In this document: positions 9,489 to 20,789 of the stretch, in pieces
Layout: each line of letters starts with the position of its first letter
Numbering within the stretch: the first letter of the stretch is position 1
NCBI GenBank assembly: GCA_005862225.1
Contig: SZXV01000002.1
Location: 744,001-808,000, forward strand
DNA from: Chlorobium sp.
GTDB lineage: Bacteria > Bacteroidota > Chlorobiia > Chlorobiales > Chlorobiaceae
Length of the DNA stretch: 64,000 nt
Direction: 5' to 3'
Notes under the pieces: model-generated
Database searches by the model: none
The model's input: only the letters and a program-made list of their open reading frames with translations
Told to the model about the DNA's origin: nothing
Made by a program: the position numbers and the translations under genes

Positions 9489-9791
9489 ATGAAAATAGTC
9501 AAAATACTTGGCAGCGGTTGTGCAAAGTGCAATCAGCTTGCCGATGCGGTAAAAGCTGTTATTTCAAAAGAGGGAATTAATGCTGTGGTTGAAAAAGTGG
9601 AGGATATTCAGCAGATCATGGCTTATAACATCCTGTCTACCCCGGCGCTTGTTGTTGATGAAAAGGTACTTTGTAAAGGGCGCGTTCCCTCTTACGATGA
9701 GATCAGGGAGCTGTTGATGGCAAAACCACAAGGTTGCTGCTGTGGTACCCAGGGTAGTAAAGAGAAAAACAGCGGAGGCTGTTGCTCTTGA
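9489..9791 (+). CDS. Small thioredoxin-fold redox protein (TM0996/MTH895 type) with Cys-rich tail
   Basis: 100 residues. The N-terminus reads MKIVKILGSGCAKC, placing a CAKC redox pair exactly where small archaeal/bacterial redox-disulfide proteins have theirs; STPALVVDEKVL with its cis-proline follows. The last ~15 residues are unusually cysteine rich (GCCCG then GGCCS), suggesting thiol-based metalloid binding. Such genes commonly accompany PF03773 permeases and ars genes. Its stop overlaps the permease start by 10 bases, so the two are translationally coupled. Confidence 0.8.
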   Translation: MKIVKILGSGCAKCNQLADAVKAVISKEGINAVVEKVEDIQQIMAYNILSTPALVVDEKVLCKGRVPSYDEIRELLMAKPQGCCCGTQGSKEKNSGGCCS

Positions 9792-10810
9792 AAAATCTGA
9801 AGTGGCTGTCAGGCTTGACCGGGGCGTCGCTGCTTTTTTTGCTGCTTTACTATAATCTTGAACAGTGCGCCACTCTGCTGCTTCAGGTTTTCGGATTCAG
9901 CCGGGCAGATCGTTTTGGTGAGGCACTCTACTTTTTTGCATACGAAGTGCCGAAAGTGCTTCTGCTTCTGACAGTCGTGGTTTTTGTGATGGGTGTCGTC
10001 CACACCTTTATTTCGGCGGAGCGTACTCGGGAAATGCTGTCCGGGAGACGTATCGGGGCGGGAAATGTTATGGCGGCCACTCTCGGTATTGTTACGCCAT
10101 TCTGTTCCTGTTCGGCAGTGCCTCTGTTTATCGGATTTTTGCAGGCTGGAGTTCCGCTTGGAGTGACCTTTTCGTTTCTGATTTCTGCCCCGATGATTAA
10201 TGAAGTTGCTTTGGCCCTTCTTTTTGGAATGTTTGGATGGAAGGTTGCCCTTCTCTACACAGTTATGGGTCTTGCGGTGGCCATTGCTGCCGGTCTGGTT
10301 ATTGGTAAGCTCAACATGGAAAACTATCTGGAAGAGTGGGTGCAGACGCTGCAAAAGAGCGGGGTATCATCGGCAGGAGAGGGGGATGTGATGAGTGTGC
10401 AACAGCGGATACAGGAAGGTGCGCACCATGTTCGTGATATTGTCGGGAAGGTGTGGCTTTATATTGTTATCGGCGTTGGGCTTGGCGCTGGAATTCATGG
10501 CTATGTGCCTGAAAATTTTATGGCCTCCTTGATGGGCAAAAGCGTCTGGTGGTCGGTTCCTGTCGCAGTGCTTATTGGTGTTCCAATGTATTCCAATGCA
10601 GCGGGGATTCTTCCTGTTGTGGAGGCGCTGCTCGGAAAGGGTGCCGCGATAGGAACCGTGATGGCTTTCATGATGAGTGTGATTGCCCTTTCCGCACCCG
10701 AAATGATCATTCTCCGCAAGGTGCTGAAACCGCAGCTTATTGGCGTCTTTGCAGGGATAGTTGCGTTAGGGATAATGCTGGTGGGTTTTGTGTTTAATCT
10801 TGTCTTGTAA
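9782..10810 (+). CDS. PF03773-family permease (ArsP-like)
   Basis: 342 residues with about eight to ten hydrophobic segments. The family signature is clear: PFCSCSAVPLFIGFLQAG followed by LISAPMINEVAL, and a matching second half with GVPMYSNAAGILPV. Some members (ArsP) export trivalent organoarsenicals; others are linked to copper or zinc. Its position behind arsR and a CAKC redox protein and ahead of arsC/acr3 remnants favours arsenic. The start is a TTG at 9782 (another TTG lies at 9788), overlapping the upstream stop. The gene appears intact, unlike what follows. Confidence 0.8.
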   Translation: MLLKNLKWLSGLTGASLLFLLLYYNLEQCATLLLQVFGFSRADRFGEALYFFAYEVPKVLLLLTVVVFVMGVVHTFISAERTREMLSGRRIGAGNVMAATLGIVTPFCSCSAVPLFIGFLQAGVPLGVTFSFLISAPMINEVALALLFGMFGWKVALLYTVMGLAVAIAAGLVIGKLNMENYLEEWVQTLQKSGVSSAGEGDVMSVQQRIQEGAHHVRDIVGKVWLYIVIGVGLGAGIHGYVPENFMASLMGKSVWWSVPVAVLIGVPMYSNAAGILPVVEALLGKGAAIGTVMAFMMSVIALSAPEMIILRKVLKPQLIGVFAGIVALGIMLVGFVFNLVL

Positions 10811-10827
10811 ATGCTTTCTTGTTCACC

Positions 10828-10914
10828 ATGAAAAAATCTGTACTCATTCTCTGTACAGGAAACTCCTGTCGCAGCCAGATGGCCGAAGGGTTTCTGCGAT
10901 CGACGAGTCCTTGA
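10828..10914 (+). pseudogene. arsC: Truncated arsC (low-molecular-weight phosphatase-type arsenate reductase) stump
   Basis: A 28-codon frame starts [20 protein letters not shown], the P-loop C-x5-R-S signature of thioredoxin-linked arsenate reductases, and stops at TGA 10912. A normal ArsC is about 130-140 residues. The DNA immediately after the stump belongs to acr3, so the remainder has been deleted rather than merely interrupted. It cannot make a working enzyme. Confidence 0.82.
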
Positions 10915-11826
10915 TGTCATGATGTATCCTCCGTTGGCAAAGGTGAAATACGAAGAGCTGGGTGACGTTTTCCGCAATACCAGAGTGCTTGCTCTGTCGC
11001 TTGTGCAGAACTGGGTGATTGGCCCCATCCTGATGTTTACGCTGGCAGTTCTGTTGCTTTCTGATAGTCGCATTATATGGCAGGCTTTATCATGATCGGC
11101 CTTGCCCGCTGAATCGCTATGGTCATTGTCTGGAATGAACTTGCCAAAGGAGATACGGAGTATGCCGCTGGTCTTGTTGCGTTCAACTCCATTTTTCAGG
11201 TACTCTTCTTTTCAGTCTATGCCTGGATTTTTCCAACGGTGTTGCCGAAATGGTTTGGCTTGACCTCTTTTGTCGTTGATATCTCAATCGCAGATATTGC
11301 AGGATCGGTTTTTATCTATCTTGGCATTCCCTTTATAGCAGGTTTTCTCACACAATTTTTTCTGTTGCGTCTTAAAGGAAAAGAGTGGTATGAAAACGAA
11401 TTTATCCCGCGCATCAGTCCTCTGACGCTGACAGCCCTGCTCTTCACCATTGTGGTGATGTTTTCGCTGAAAGGGGAGTATATCCTTAAAATTTCGATGG
11501 ATGTGGTGCGCATTGCCATTCCGCTTTTGATCTACTTTGTTGTGATGTTTTTGCTCTCATTTTATATGGGGCGCAAGGTTGGCGCAGACTACCCTAAAAC
11601 CGCAACACTGGCATTTACCGCTGCAAGCAACAATTTCGAGCTTGCCATAGCTGTGGCGGTGTTCGGAATCAATTCCGGGGAGGTATTTGCAGTCGTTATT
11701 GGTCCGCTTGTTGAGGTTCCTGCATTGATTGCTCTTGTCAATGTGGCTCTCTGGTTCAGGGGACGATTTTTTTTCAGGAGAAGCCTTGGGTTGAACGTTT
11801 GTTTTGAGAGCGGTATCTTTTTTTAA
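10907..11826 (+). pseudogene. acr3: Broken acr3 arsenite efflux gene (N-terminus lost, frameshift, stop codon)
   Basis: Acr3-type arsenite permease sequence begins abruptly at [14 protein letters not shown] (10919), lacking the usual first ~80 residues. It shifts frame near 11066, where one base seems lost between a D codon and SHYMAGF. It then hits TGA at 11110-11112 in the family motif [14 protein letters not shown], at the position of the conserved functional cysteine. The rest (11113-11826) is open and well conserved, through [17 protein letters not shown] and [12 protein letters not shown] 235-residue product could start at 11119 but would lack about half of the transporter. Confidence 0.85.
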
Positions 11827-11877
11827 ATTGAAGCATTGCTTCTATCAAAATCTTTGCAATCTGATGAACAACACGAT

Positions 11878-12693
11878 ATGCATATAGGCCGGTTATTTAT
11901 TGGACAGCAGTCGCTGAATTTTCTCGATCCTGAACATGAATGGCGACGAATATTTGCTGAAATATGGGGGACGTTTCTTCTTGTGCTTACTGCGGCCGGC
12001 GGAGGGGTAGTCTCTGTAGTCAGTCATGGAGAAGTTACCCATGCTATGGCTGTTGTGGCTCCGGGCCTTATGGTTATGGCAATTATCTATTTTATGGGAA
12101 CGGTCAGCGGAGCTCATCTGAACCCGGCCGTGACCCTCGCGTTTGCCGTGCGTGGCAATTTCCCCTGGAAAAGGGTTCCTGCATATCTTGTGGCTCAGAT
12201 CATTGGAGGAGCAGGAGCAGCATGGCTCCTTAAATCGCTGTTTGGCACCACTGGTCATCTTGGCGCAACCATTCCGGGACAGGGTATCGATCAGTTGACG
12301 GCTCTTGCCATGGAGATTGTTTTAAGCGCAGGATTGGTAAACACTATTCTTGGCACAGCGTCAGGTGCACGAAATATCGGCACCAACGGTGCTTTGGCAG
12401 TAGGTGGTTATATTGTGATGGCTGGACTTTGGTCGTCACCGATCAGCGGAACATCCATGAATCCTGTACGTTCTTTTGCTCCCGATCTGCTTCGCGGTGA
12501 CTTCAGCACAACATGGATTTATATCGTTGGTCCGCTTGTTGGAGCCTTGATCGGTGTGCTTTTTGAATGGATTCTCAAGGGGCCGCCGACCACTGCCGGA
12601 TCGATTGCCGCACAGGGAACACTTGATATTGATGAGCAACAGAAAAAAGGTGCCCTGAAAAAGTCTGCCGGAAAACTGGATGATCCCATTTAA
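11878..12693 (+). CDS. Aquaporin/MIP-family channel
   Basis: 271 residues with six membrane spans. The first half-helix carries the canonical SGAHLNPAVT; the second has SGTSMNPVRS, an NPV in place of NPA. The molecule is intact. Start taken at ATG 11878; the frame extends to a TTG at 11836. Its place right behind the arsenic remnants recalls aquaporins such as AqpS of rhizobial ars operons, which pass arsenite, but a plain water/glycerol channel is equally compatible with the sequence. The tail from about residue 240 is hydrophilic and lysine rich. Confidence 0.85.
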   Translation: MHIGRLFIGQQSLNFLDPEHEWRRIFAEIWGTFLLVLTAAGGGVVSVVSHGEVTHAMAVVAPGLMVMAIIYFMGTVSGAHLNPAVTLAFAVRGNFPWKRVPAYLVAQIIGGAGAAWLLKSLFGTTGHLGATIPGQGIDQLTALAMEIVLSAGLVNTILGTASGARNIGTNGALAVGGYIVMAGLWSSPISGTSMNPVRSFAPDLLRGDFSTTWIYIVGPLVGALIGVLFEWILKGPPTTAGSIAAQGTLDIDEQQKKGALKKSAGKLDDPI

Positions 12694-12730
12694 GACAAGG
12701 AGTTTTTTATCGAATATTTTTCTCTTCAGT

Positions 12731-13723
12731 ATGTGCAGTTCCATCAAAAACTCTCTTGTTGATTCTTATAATCGGCCAATAGATTATTTCCGGATTGCTG
12801 TAACTTCACAATGCAACCTGCGCTGTTTGTACTGCATGAGTGAAGCACATGAAGAGAGAACAGATAAGGCCACAATCCTGAGCAAACAGGAAATGATCAC
12901 CCTCATTGAGGTGCTGGCCAGTGTCGGTGTAGCGAAAATCCGGTTTACCGGTGGCGAACCTCTTTTGCGCATGGACATTGTTGAGCTGGTCTCTCGCGCA
13001 AAACAAGCGGGCATCAAGACTGTTACCCTTACAACCAACGGTCTTCTGCTTGACCGTTTTCTTCCCGGTTTGATTGATGCTGGTCTTGATGCCATCAATT
13101 TCAGCATAGATTCTCTGGACAGCGAGCGATATTTTTCGATTACTCGCAGAGACCAGTATAGACGGGTACGAGACAACCTTGACAAGCTTCTCTCCCATAA
13201 TGTTCTTTCCGTTAAACTCAACGTGGTTTTAATGCGGGATATCAACAGCGATGAAATTCGTGGATTTGTTGATCTGACAAGAGTTTATCCTGTGACAGTG
13301 CGATTTTTGGAATTACAACCCTTCGACGACAATCAGATCTGGCGCACCGGTAAATTTCTCGGAGCGGAAAAAATTCAGGAACTCTTGCAGCATGAATATC
13401 CCGGGCTTCAAACCGTCAAAGGCAAGGCGACCCAGTATTACAGCTATATTTTGCCTGACCATAAAGGAACAATTGCCATTATTCCCGCATTTACTCGTAA
13501 CTTCTGCAGTCAGTGCAACAAGATTCGCATTACCTCCGATGGAAAACTCATCAGTTGCCTGTATAAAAAAGAGGGGTTGACGTTGTTGCCACTGCTTCGC
13601 GCTCATGCCAGTCATGAGATGATTTCCGATATGCTCCGAAAAGCAGTTTTGCAGAAACCCGAAGATGGAAAGCATGGCGCCAGAGATTCAGTAAGAACCA
13701 GCATGTCGGAGATTGGAGGGTAG
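12731..13723 (+). CDS. moaA: GTP 3',8-cyclase MoaA (molybdenum cofactor synthesis)
   Basis: About 330 residues. The radical-SAM cluster motif CNLRCLYC is near the N-terminus, and the second cluster cysteines are in NFCSQCN followed by LISC. The protein ends in Gly-Gly (MSEIGG), the conserved C-terminal dipeptide needed by MoaA to bind GTP. It makes the first molybdopterin intermediate from GTP. Start is uncertain: ATG 12731 gives the usual length, while ATG 12680 would overlap the aquaporin gene by 14 bases. No other molybdopterin gene is in the window. Confidence 0.88.
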   Translation: MCSSIKNSLVDSYNRPIDYFRIAVTSQCNLRCLYCMSEAHEERTDKATILSKQEMITLIEVLASVGVAKIRFTGGEPLLRMDIVELVSRAKQAGIKTVTLTTNGLLLDRFLPGLIDAGLDAINFSIDSLDSERYFSITRRDQYRRVRDNLDKLLSHNVLSVKLNVVLMRDINSDEIRGFVDLTRVYPVTVRFLELQPFDDNQIWRTGKFLGAEKIQELLQHEYPGLQTVKGKATQYYSYILPDHKGTIAIIPAFTRNFCSQCNKIRITSDGKLISCLYKKEGLTLLPLLRAHASHEMISDMLRKAVLQKPEDGKHGARDSVRTSMSEIGG

Positions 13724-13930
13724 TGCAGACATTTGGCAAAAAAGGAGTTAGTGGTTACGGCATCCATATCCATTCATACCCAGTTTTGAAGAGATTTTTT
13801 CACGCGGATGTAAATCCCGCTCACTCTTTTCCGCCTTTTTGTTATAATGCCATTCAGCTTGCATCTACATTGCGTGCAAAATTGCAACAGAACTTGCCGA
13901 TAACCCGGAACAACGAAGCGTGGTGATTTG

Positions 13931-14650
13931 ATGGCGGAAACAATTCTCAGGCTTGAAAATATCCGAAAGGAGCTTGGGCTCTCCAAGGCTATTCGCCAGA
14001 CGATCATTCCAAACCTTTCGCTGGAGGTAAACGCAGGGGAGTTTGTTGCCATAACGGGGCCTTCAGGTTCCGGTAAATCGACACTGCTGTATCTGATGGG
14101 AGGGCTCGACAAGCCAACTGCGGGCAAAGTGTGGCTTGATGGTGATGAGATCACTGAAAAAGATGAGACGGAGATGAACCGAATCAGAAATGAAAAAATA
14201 GGGTTTATCTATCAGTTCCACTTTTTGCTTCCTGAGTTTAACGCCGTTGAAAATGTCAGTATGCCGATGATGATTCGCGGTCTGCTTCCCCGAAAAGAGA
14301 TCAGGGCGCGGGCAATGAAATTGCTCGATATGGTTGATATGCAGAACAAGTATACCAACAAGCCAAGTCAGTTGTCCGGAGGGCAGCAGCAAAGGGTTGC
14401 CATTGCACGAGCGCTTGCCAATGAACCGAAAATCCTTTTGGGCGATGAACCGACCGGCAATCTTGATTCACGCTCGGCAAACAATGTCTATCAACTTTTT
14501 GACCGTCTGAACAGGGAGCTGAACCAGACGATTATTGTGGTGACTCATGATGAGGAGTTTGCCAACCGTGCCGGACGTCGGATTCATCTTGTAGACGGAA
14601 AAGTTGAGAGGGACAGCCTTTTGAGGACAAAAGCAGAAATGCTCAATTGA
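13931..14650 (+). CDS. LolD/MacB-like ABC transporter ATPase
   Basis: 239 residues. Walker [10 protein letters not shown], signature [16 protein letters not shown], Walker [13 protein letters not shown] and the switch VVTHD are all present. The type belongs to the LolD/MacB/FtsE group, which power lipoprotein release or efflux. No partner permease is adjacent, so the transport substrate is unknown. A better start ATG at 13931 follows a TTG at 13928. The upstream 200 bases hold a possible -10 TATAAT (13843-13848) without a convincing -35 box. Confidence 0.85.
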   Translation: MAETILRLENIRKELGLSKAIRQTIIPNLSLEVNAGEFVAITGPSGSGKSTLLYLMGGLDKPTAGKVWLDGDEITEKDETEMNRIRNEKIGFIYQFHFLLPEFNAVENVSMPMMIRGLLPRKEIRARAMKLLDMVDMQNKYTNKPSQLSGGQQQRVAIARALANEPKILLGDEPTGNLDSRSANNVYQLFDRLNRELNQTIIVVTHDEEFANRAGRRIHLVDGKVERDSLLRTKAEMLN

Positions 14651-14677
14651 CTGAAACACTGTATTACTTTTATTTTT

Positions 14678-16216
14678 ATGTCATTCTTACTTGAGAGCAT
14701 CAAGCAGTCGAAGCCTTATTTGTACAGTGCGTTTTCATCGATTGAGGATGGTGAGCAGCATCTTCAGCGGATTATTGAGCTTGATCGCTACTGGGAGCGC
14801 CTGAAACAGCCACCGCAAACAGTGATATGGCAGTCCAGTGATCTGCCGAAAGATATTGTTATCAGTGGTGAGTATGACTTGATCTATGCCGGAGGGACGC
14901 TCAGTTTGCTTCATGCCGCAATGATGGTTGGAAAGTATGATCGAAAAGTGATGATTTTTGATCGCCAGACACCGGCAAAGTCTACCCGTGACTGGAATAT
15001 TTCCCGAAAAGAGCTTCTCAACCTCTCGGCTATCGGTCTTTTTACTGAAAGTGAGATTGACTCAGCCATTGTTCGTCAGTATAAAAACGGTTGGGTTGAA
15101 TTTTATCAGCCTGACGGTAGCCAGAAAAGGCTGGTCATGGAAAATGTGCTTGATTGTGCCGTTGATGCCGACAAGCTTCTTTGTCTGGCAAAAGAGAAAA
15201 TAAAGAGTGTTCCTGGCAACGTGATCATTGCCGAAAGGACGTTTATCGGTTGTTACCAGTTTGATGATCATATTGTTGTAAAGATTGAGGATCGTCAGGG
15301 AAACGCGTTCTACTACAAGGCAAAGGTACTGGTTGATGTCATGGGGATACTTTCACCGGTCGCCATGCAGCTCAATGAAGGATCGCCCCAGACTCATGTT
15401 TGTCCGACGGTAGGAACCATAGCGAGCGGTTTTGAAGATGTTGATTTTGATACAGGGGAAATTCTTGTCACCACAGGCCCTGCAGAAGCAAGCTCAGGGA
15501 AAGGGCGTCAGCTTGTCTGGGAAGGATTTCCTGCCGAGGGTTCAAAGTATATAAGCTATCTGTTCTTTTATGACGAGGCTGATTCTCCGAATGATAAATC
15601 ATTGCTCGGGCTTTTTGACACCTACTTCAAAACGCTTCCTGAATACAAAAAACAGGGAGTTGATTTTCTGGTGCACCGGCCGGTCTATGGTATTATTCCC
15701 GCCTTTTTTCATGACGGTTTTGATCGTACCAGGGAAATCGCCGATGACCATATTATTCTTTTTGGGGATGCCGCATCACTTGGTTCACCGCTCACCTTTT
15801 GCGGTTTTGGATCAATGGTTCGAAACATTCATCATCTGACGGGCGATCTTGATCGTGCACTCAGTGACAATAACCTTTCGAAAAAACATCTCGAAAAGAT
15901 CAGTGCTTATGAGCCAAATGTTGCCTCTATGGCAAATCTCATGAAGTACATGTGTTTTAATGCCGCAACCGATGAACCAAATTTTGTCAATGATCTGATG
16001 AATGAGGTGATGATAGTACTCGACGATCTTCCGCATCACTATCGCCAGGCGATGTTTCGTGATGAGATGAAGATTGAGGAACTTGTTTTGGTGATGCTGC
16101 GGGTTGCGTGGCGCTATCCCAAAGTGCTGATGGCAACTTGGGAAAAACTCGGAGTGCAGGGCTCTTTTGGTTTTCTAAAAAATCTTGTTGGCTGGGCGCT
16201 CTCACCAGTCAGATAA
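14678..16216 (+). CDS. CruA/CruB-type lycopene cyclase (FAD-dependent)
   Basis: 512 residues. The N-terminal nucleotide-binding stretch reads DLIYAGGTLSLLHAAMM with FDRQTPAK, and a second FAD contact is IILFGDAASLGSP then FCGFGSMVRN. This pattern is that of the CruA family of lycopene cyclases in green sulfur bacteria and cyanobacteria, which is unrelated to CrtY. It would form the ring of chlorobactene or isorenieratene precursors. Whether it is CruA or the paralogue CruB cannot be told by eye. The gene stands 27 bases after the ABC ATPase and 12 before ligA on the same strand. Confidence 0.72.
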   Translation: MSFLLESIKQSKPYLYSAFSSIEDGEQHLQRIIELDRYWERLKQPPQTVIWQSSDLPKDIVISGEYDLIYAGGTLSLLHAAMMVGKYDRKVMIFDRQTPAKSTRDWNISRKELLNLSAIGLFTESEIDSAIVRQYKNGWVEFYQPDGSQKRLVMENVLDCAVDADKLLCLAKEKIKSVPGNVIIAERTFIGCYQFDDHIVVKIEDRQGNAFYYKAKVLVDVMGILSPVAMQLNEGSPQTHVCPTVGTIASGFEDVDFDTGEILVTTGPAEASSGKGRQLVWEGFPAEGSKYISYLFFYDEADSPNDKSLLGLFDTYFKTLPEYKKQGVDFLVHRPVYGIIPAFFHDGFDRTREIADDHIILFGDAASLGSPLTFCGFGSMVRNIHHLTGDLDRALSDNNLSKKHLEKISAYEPNVASMANLMKYMCFNAATDEPNFVNDLMNEVMIVLDDLPHHYRQAMFRDEMKIEELVLVMLRVAWRYPKVLMATWEKLGVQGSFGFLKNLVGWALSPVR

Positions 16217-18226
<2,010 letters not shown>

Positions 18227-18244
18227 CGGGCGCTCTTCTTCAAA

Positions 18245-18967
18245 CTACTTTTTGGCGATGTAGAGAATTGAGGTTTCAAAGGTCATAGGCAAATACTCAG
18301 CACTCCTGAATCCGCTTTTTTTCAGAATGGCAGTGAATGCTTCGGCCTGGGGAAACTGTTCGACTGAATTCGGCAGATAATCGTAAGCAAATGACGATTT
18401 GCTGAAGAGTCCCGCAATTTTCGGCAACACCTTTTTGAAATAAATCAGGTACAGCGCTTTCATGGTCCCATTGCGAGGAATCATCGGTTCGATAATAAGC
18501 GCATGACCGCCAGGTTTCAGGACACGGTGGAACTCCCGCATTCCCGCATCAAGATTCTCAAAATTTCTCACGCCGAAGCCCGCGCTGACCACATCATAAC
18601 TGGCATTGCCAAAGGGGAGTTTCTCGGCATATCCCTCATGAAACGCGATGTGTGGATACTTCTTTTTAGCAATGACAAGCATTTCGGGAGAAAGATCGAG
18701 AGCAGTCACTTTGGCGCCGGAAATTTTTGACATGGAGGCGGCCAGATCACCAGTGCCGGTCGCGACATCAAGGATTTTCGGGGCGCTGTTGTTGCCAAGC
18801 AGTTGTTTGGCCTTGCCTGCAGCTTTTGCACGCCAGTAGTTGTCGATGCCAAAACTGAGAAGATGATTGAGAAAATCGTAGGTCGGCGCAACCTCATCAA
18901 ACATAGAACGGATTGAGCCTCTCGATTTTGTCCGCAGAAGGGACTTTGTTTCAGCTTTTTTTGCCAT
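18245..18967 (-). CDS. menG: Demethylmenaquinone methyltransferase (UbiE/MenG)
   Basis: 240 residues. The SAM-binding motif is [12 protein letters not shown], followed by [30 protein letters not shown] near the N-terminus and [17 protein letters not shown] are UbiE/COQ5 family signatures. It does the last C-methylation in menaquinone-7 synthesis; green sulfur bacteria use menaquinone with the cytochrome b complex encoded earlier in the window. Its start overlaps the end of hisI by 17 bases. It converges on ligA with only 18 bases between. Confidence 0.92.
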   Translation of the reverse strand: MAKKAETKSLLRTKSRGSIRSMFDEVAPTYDFLNHLLSFGIDNYWRAKAAGKAKQLLGNNSAPKILDVATGTGDLAASMSKISGAKVTALDLSPEMLVIAKKKYPHIAFHEGYAEKLPFGNASYDVVSAGFGVRNFENLDAGMREFHRVLKPGGHALIIEPMIPRNGTMKALYLIYFKKVLPKIAGLFSKSSFAYDYLPNSVEQFPQAEAFTAILKKSGFRSAEYLPMTFETSILYIAKK

Positions 18968-19364
18968 AAACCTCTTCAGGATTAAACATCAGGGTATCAC
19001 AGATTTCCATGGTGAGATCTTCGGTTGCCTTCCGGTAAAAGCAGGAGTGGTAGCCGACGTGGCAGGCGCCGCCAGTCTGGGAAACTTTCAAAAGCAGCGT
19101 GTCGCCATCGCAGTCGATCAGGATGTCGTGAACCACCTGCATGTTGCCGGATGACTCTCCCTTCAGCCAAAGCTCCTTGCGGCTGCGGCTCCAGTAGCAG
19201 GCTCTCTTCTTCTCCAGCGTCATTTGCAGGCTTTCGCGGTTCATCCATGCCATCATGAGCACCTTGCCTGTTTCATGATCCTGCACAATTGCCGGCACAA
19301 GTCCTTTTTCATCAAACTTTACCGTTTCAGAAAAGCTTTTCTTGATATCTTGATTATCGCTCAT
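18951..19364 (-). CDS. hisI: Phosphoribosyl-AMP cyclohydrolase HisI
   Basis: 137 residues, monofunctional (no HisE domain attached). Key family segments are [23 protein letters not shown] and [11 protein letters not shown], with the metal-binding [11 protein letters not shown]. It opens the ring of phosphoribosyl-AMP, the third step of histidine synthesis. It is first in a two-gene minus-strand unit with menG and is unlinked to the other his genes here (hisH/hisA at 28-29.5 kb). Confidence 0.95.
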   Translation of the reverse strand: MSDNQDIKKSFSETVKFDEKGLVPAIVQDHETGKVLMMAWMNRESLQMTLEKKRACYWSRSRKELWLKGESSGNMQVVHDILIDCDGDTLLLKVSQTGGACHVGYHSCFYRKATEDLTMEICDTLMFNPEEVYGKKS

Positions 19365-19546
19365 TGAAGGTGTAGATTAGGTGGTGTCGATTACATGTTT
19401 TCCATGCATCCGACCCTGAAATTGACGCCTGAAAAATAAATATGTTTATAAAGATTCATAAAATTCTGGAAAAAACAAGGTCGGAATGGATAAAAAGTTC
19501 AAAACATGTAACTTCCCAATGATGAATCTTTAACGAAACGTGCCCA

Positions 19547-20629
19547 ATGAAGTCCCTGCAAAAATTTCTTCCCAAATATTCGATAGCTCTTGCTGTTCTT
19601 TTTATTGCTACGGTACTGTTTCTGATGACGAGAGGCAATACTGTCGATCTTGAGGTTGGTGAGGTGAGTAATGCCGAGTTGGTTCAGGCTGTCTATGCGA
19701 CTGGTTTTGTTGAAGCTGATGCTGTTGCCAACCTCAGCGCTGAATGTTCAGGGACGGTGAATTATATCGGTGCACTCGAAGGTCAGCACGTCACCGCCGG
19801 TCAGAAAATTCTTCAGTTCGACAGCCTGCAGCCGCAGCTTGCTGTTCGTGAAGCAAGGGCAGCTTTTGCTGAACAGCAGGCTCTTGCCAGAGATAACAGG
19901 TCTCGTTCTGTCAGAAAGAAAAATCTTTTTGCAGAAGGGGCGATATCTCGTCAGGAGCTTGAAGAAGCCGAGAAAAACAGCCTCCAGTCCGAAGAGCTGC
20001 TTCAGCAGAAAGAGCTCCAGTTGAGGATGCGAGAAGATGATCTGAAAAAATTGACGGTGATCGCACCATTTTCAGGAATCCTGACCTTGCAGAGCGTCAA
20101 GGAGGGCGATTATGTTACGACCAATACTCTTGTTGCCCGGGTTGTTGATCCCGCTCGCTATATGGTTACTGTAGAGGTTGACGAACTTGACATTCCACGG
20201 ATTCGCAATGGCCAGGTCACAACGGTCGCTTTTGATGCTTATCCGGAGAAACGTTTTTCTGCGGTTGTCTCCCGTATTGTGCCACAAACTGACCGGGTGA
20301 CCAAAACCTCCAGGATTTATCTGACCCTTGGTAATCCACCGGATAATATTCAGGCAGGCATGACCGCCACGGCAAATATTATCTACAATACAAGACCAAA
20401 TGCTCTGCTGGTCAAAAAAAGCTCTCTTTTTGAAGAAAACCGTCAGTCCTATGTCTGGAAAATCGAAAACGGCCGACTGAAAAAACAGCTTATTCGGCAG
20501 GGTGTCAGTGACATGACCTTTGTTGAAGTGTTGCAAGGGCTGAAAAAGGGTGACAAGATTGCTCTTGCCCCCGAAAAAAATTTACATGAGGGGATGGAGG
20601 TCAGAATCATTCCTGCCAGGAAGTCCTGA
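19547..20629 (+). CDS. RND-type efflux periplasmic adaptor (HlyD/MacA-like)
   Basis: 360 residues. One N-terminal membrane anchor (about 10-28) is followed by the lipoyl-half motif (VNYIGALEGQHVTAGQKILQ), a charged coiled-coil hairpin (about 100-170) and barrel-sandwich segments ending APFSGILTLQSVKEGDYV. Membrane fusion proteins of this kind bridge an inner-membrane pump or ABC exporter to an outer-membrane channel. No pump partner lies next to it; the next gene is a NYN protein. The LolD-like ATPase at 13.9 kb is a conceivable but unproven partner. Confidence 0.82.
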   Translation: MKSLQKFLPKYSIALAVLFIATVLFLMTRGNTVDLEVGEVSNAELVQAVYATGFVEADAVANLSAECSGTVNYIGALEGQHVTAGQKILQFDSLQPQLAVREARAAFAEQQALARDNRSRSVRKKNLFAEGAISRQELEEAEKNSLQSEELLQQKELQLRMREDDLKKLTVIAPFSGILTLQSVKEGDYVTTNTLVARVVDPARYMVTVEVDELDIPRIRNGQVTTVAFDAYPEKRFSAVVSRIVPQTDRVTKTSRIYLTLGNPPDNIQAGMTATANIIYNTRPNALLVKKSSLFEENRQSYVWKIENGRLKKQLIRQGVSDMTFVEVLQGLKKGDKIALAPEKNLHEGMEVRIIPARKS

Positions 20630-20648
20630 GATTCCCAATGAACTTGAG

Positions 20649-20789
20649 ATGGCAACAGGAGATCCAATAGCGGTTATTCTTGCTGCGCATGGAGAGGCCG
20701 AAGCCACCCGGTTCTCGGAAAAAGTTATACAATCTGAAAAAGCGATCAAAAGGAGTTGGCAGTATGGGTCGTGCGGCAGTGTATATTGA
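20649..20789 (+). pseudogene. Possible relic of a chelatase-like gene N-terminus
   Basis: A 46-codon frame beginning MATGDPIAVILAAHGEAEAT resembles the start of small chelatase-type proteins in which a catalytic histidine follows a hydrophobic strand (LAAHGE). It then loses similarity and runs into the start of the NYN gene in another frame. It may be a gene stump, a real micro-ORF or chance. Weak support. Confidence 0.25.

Noticed and set aside
13723-13926. 67-codon frame between moaA and the ABC ATPase
   Set aside because: No family resemblance or ribosome site; it overlaps the likely promoter region.
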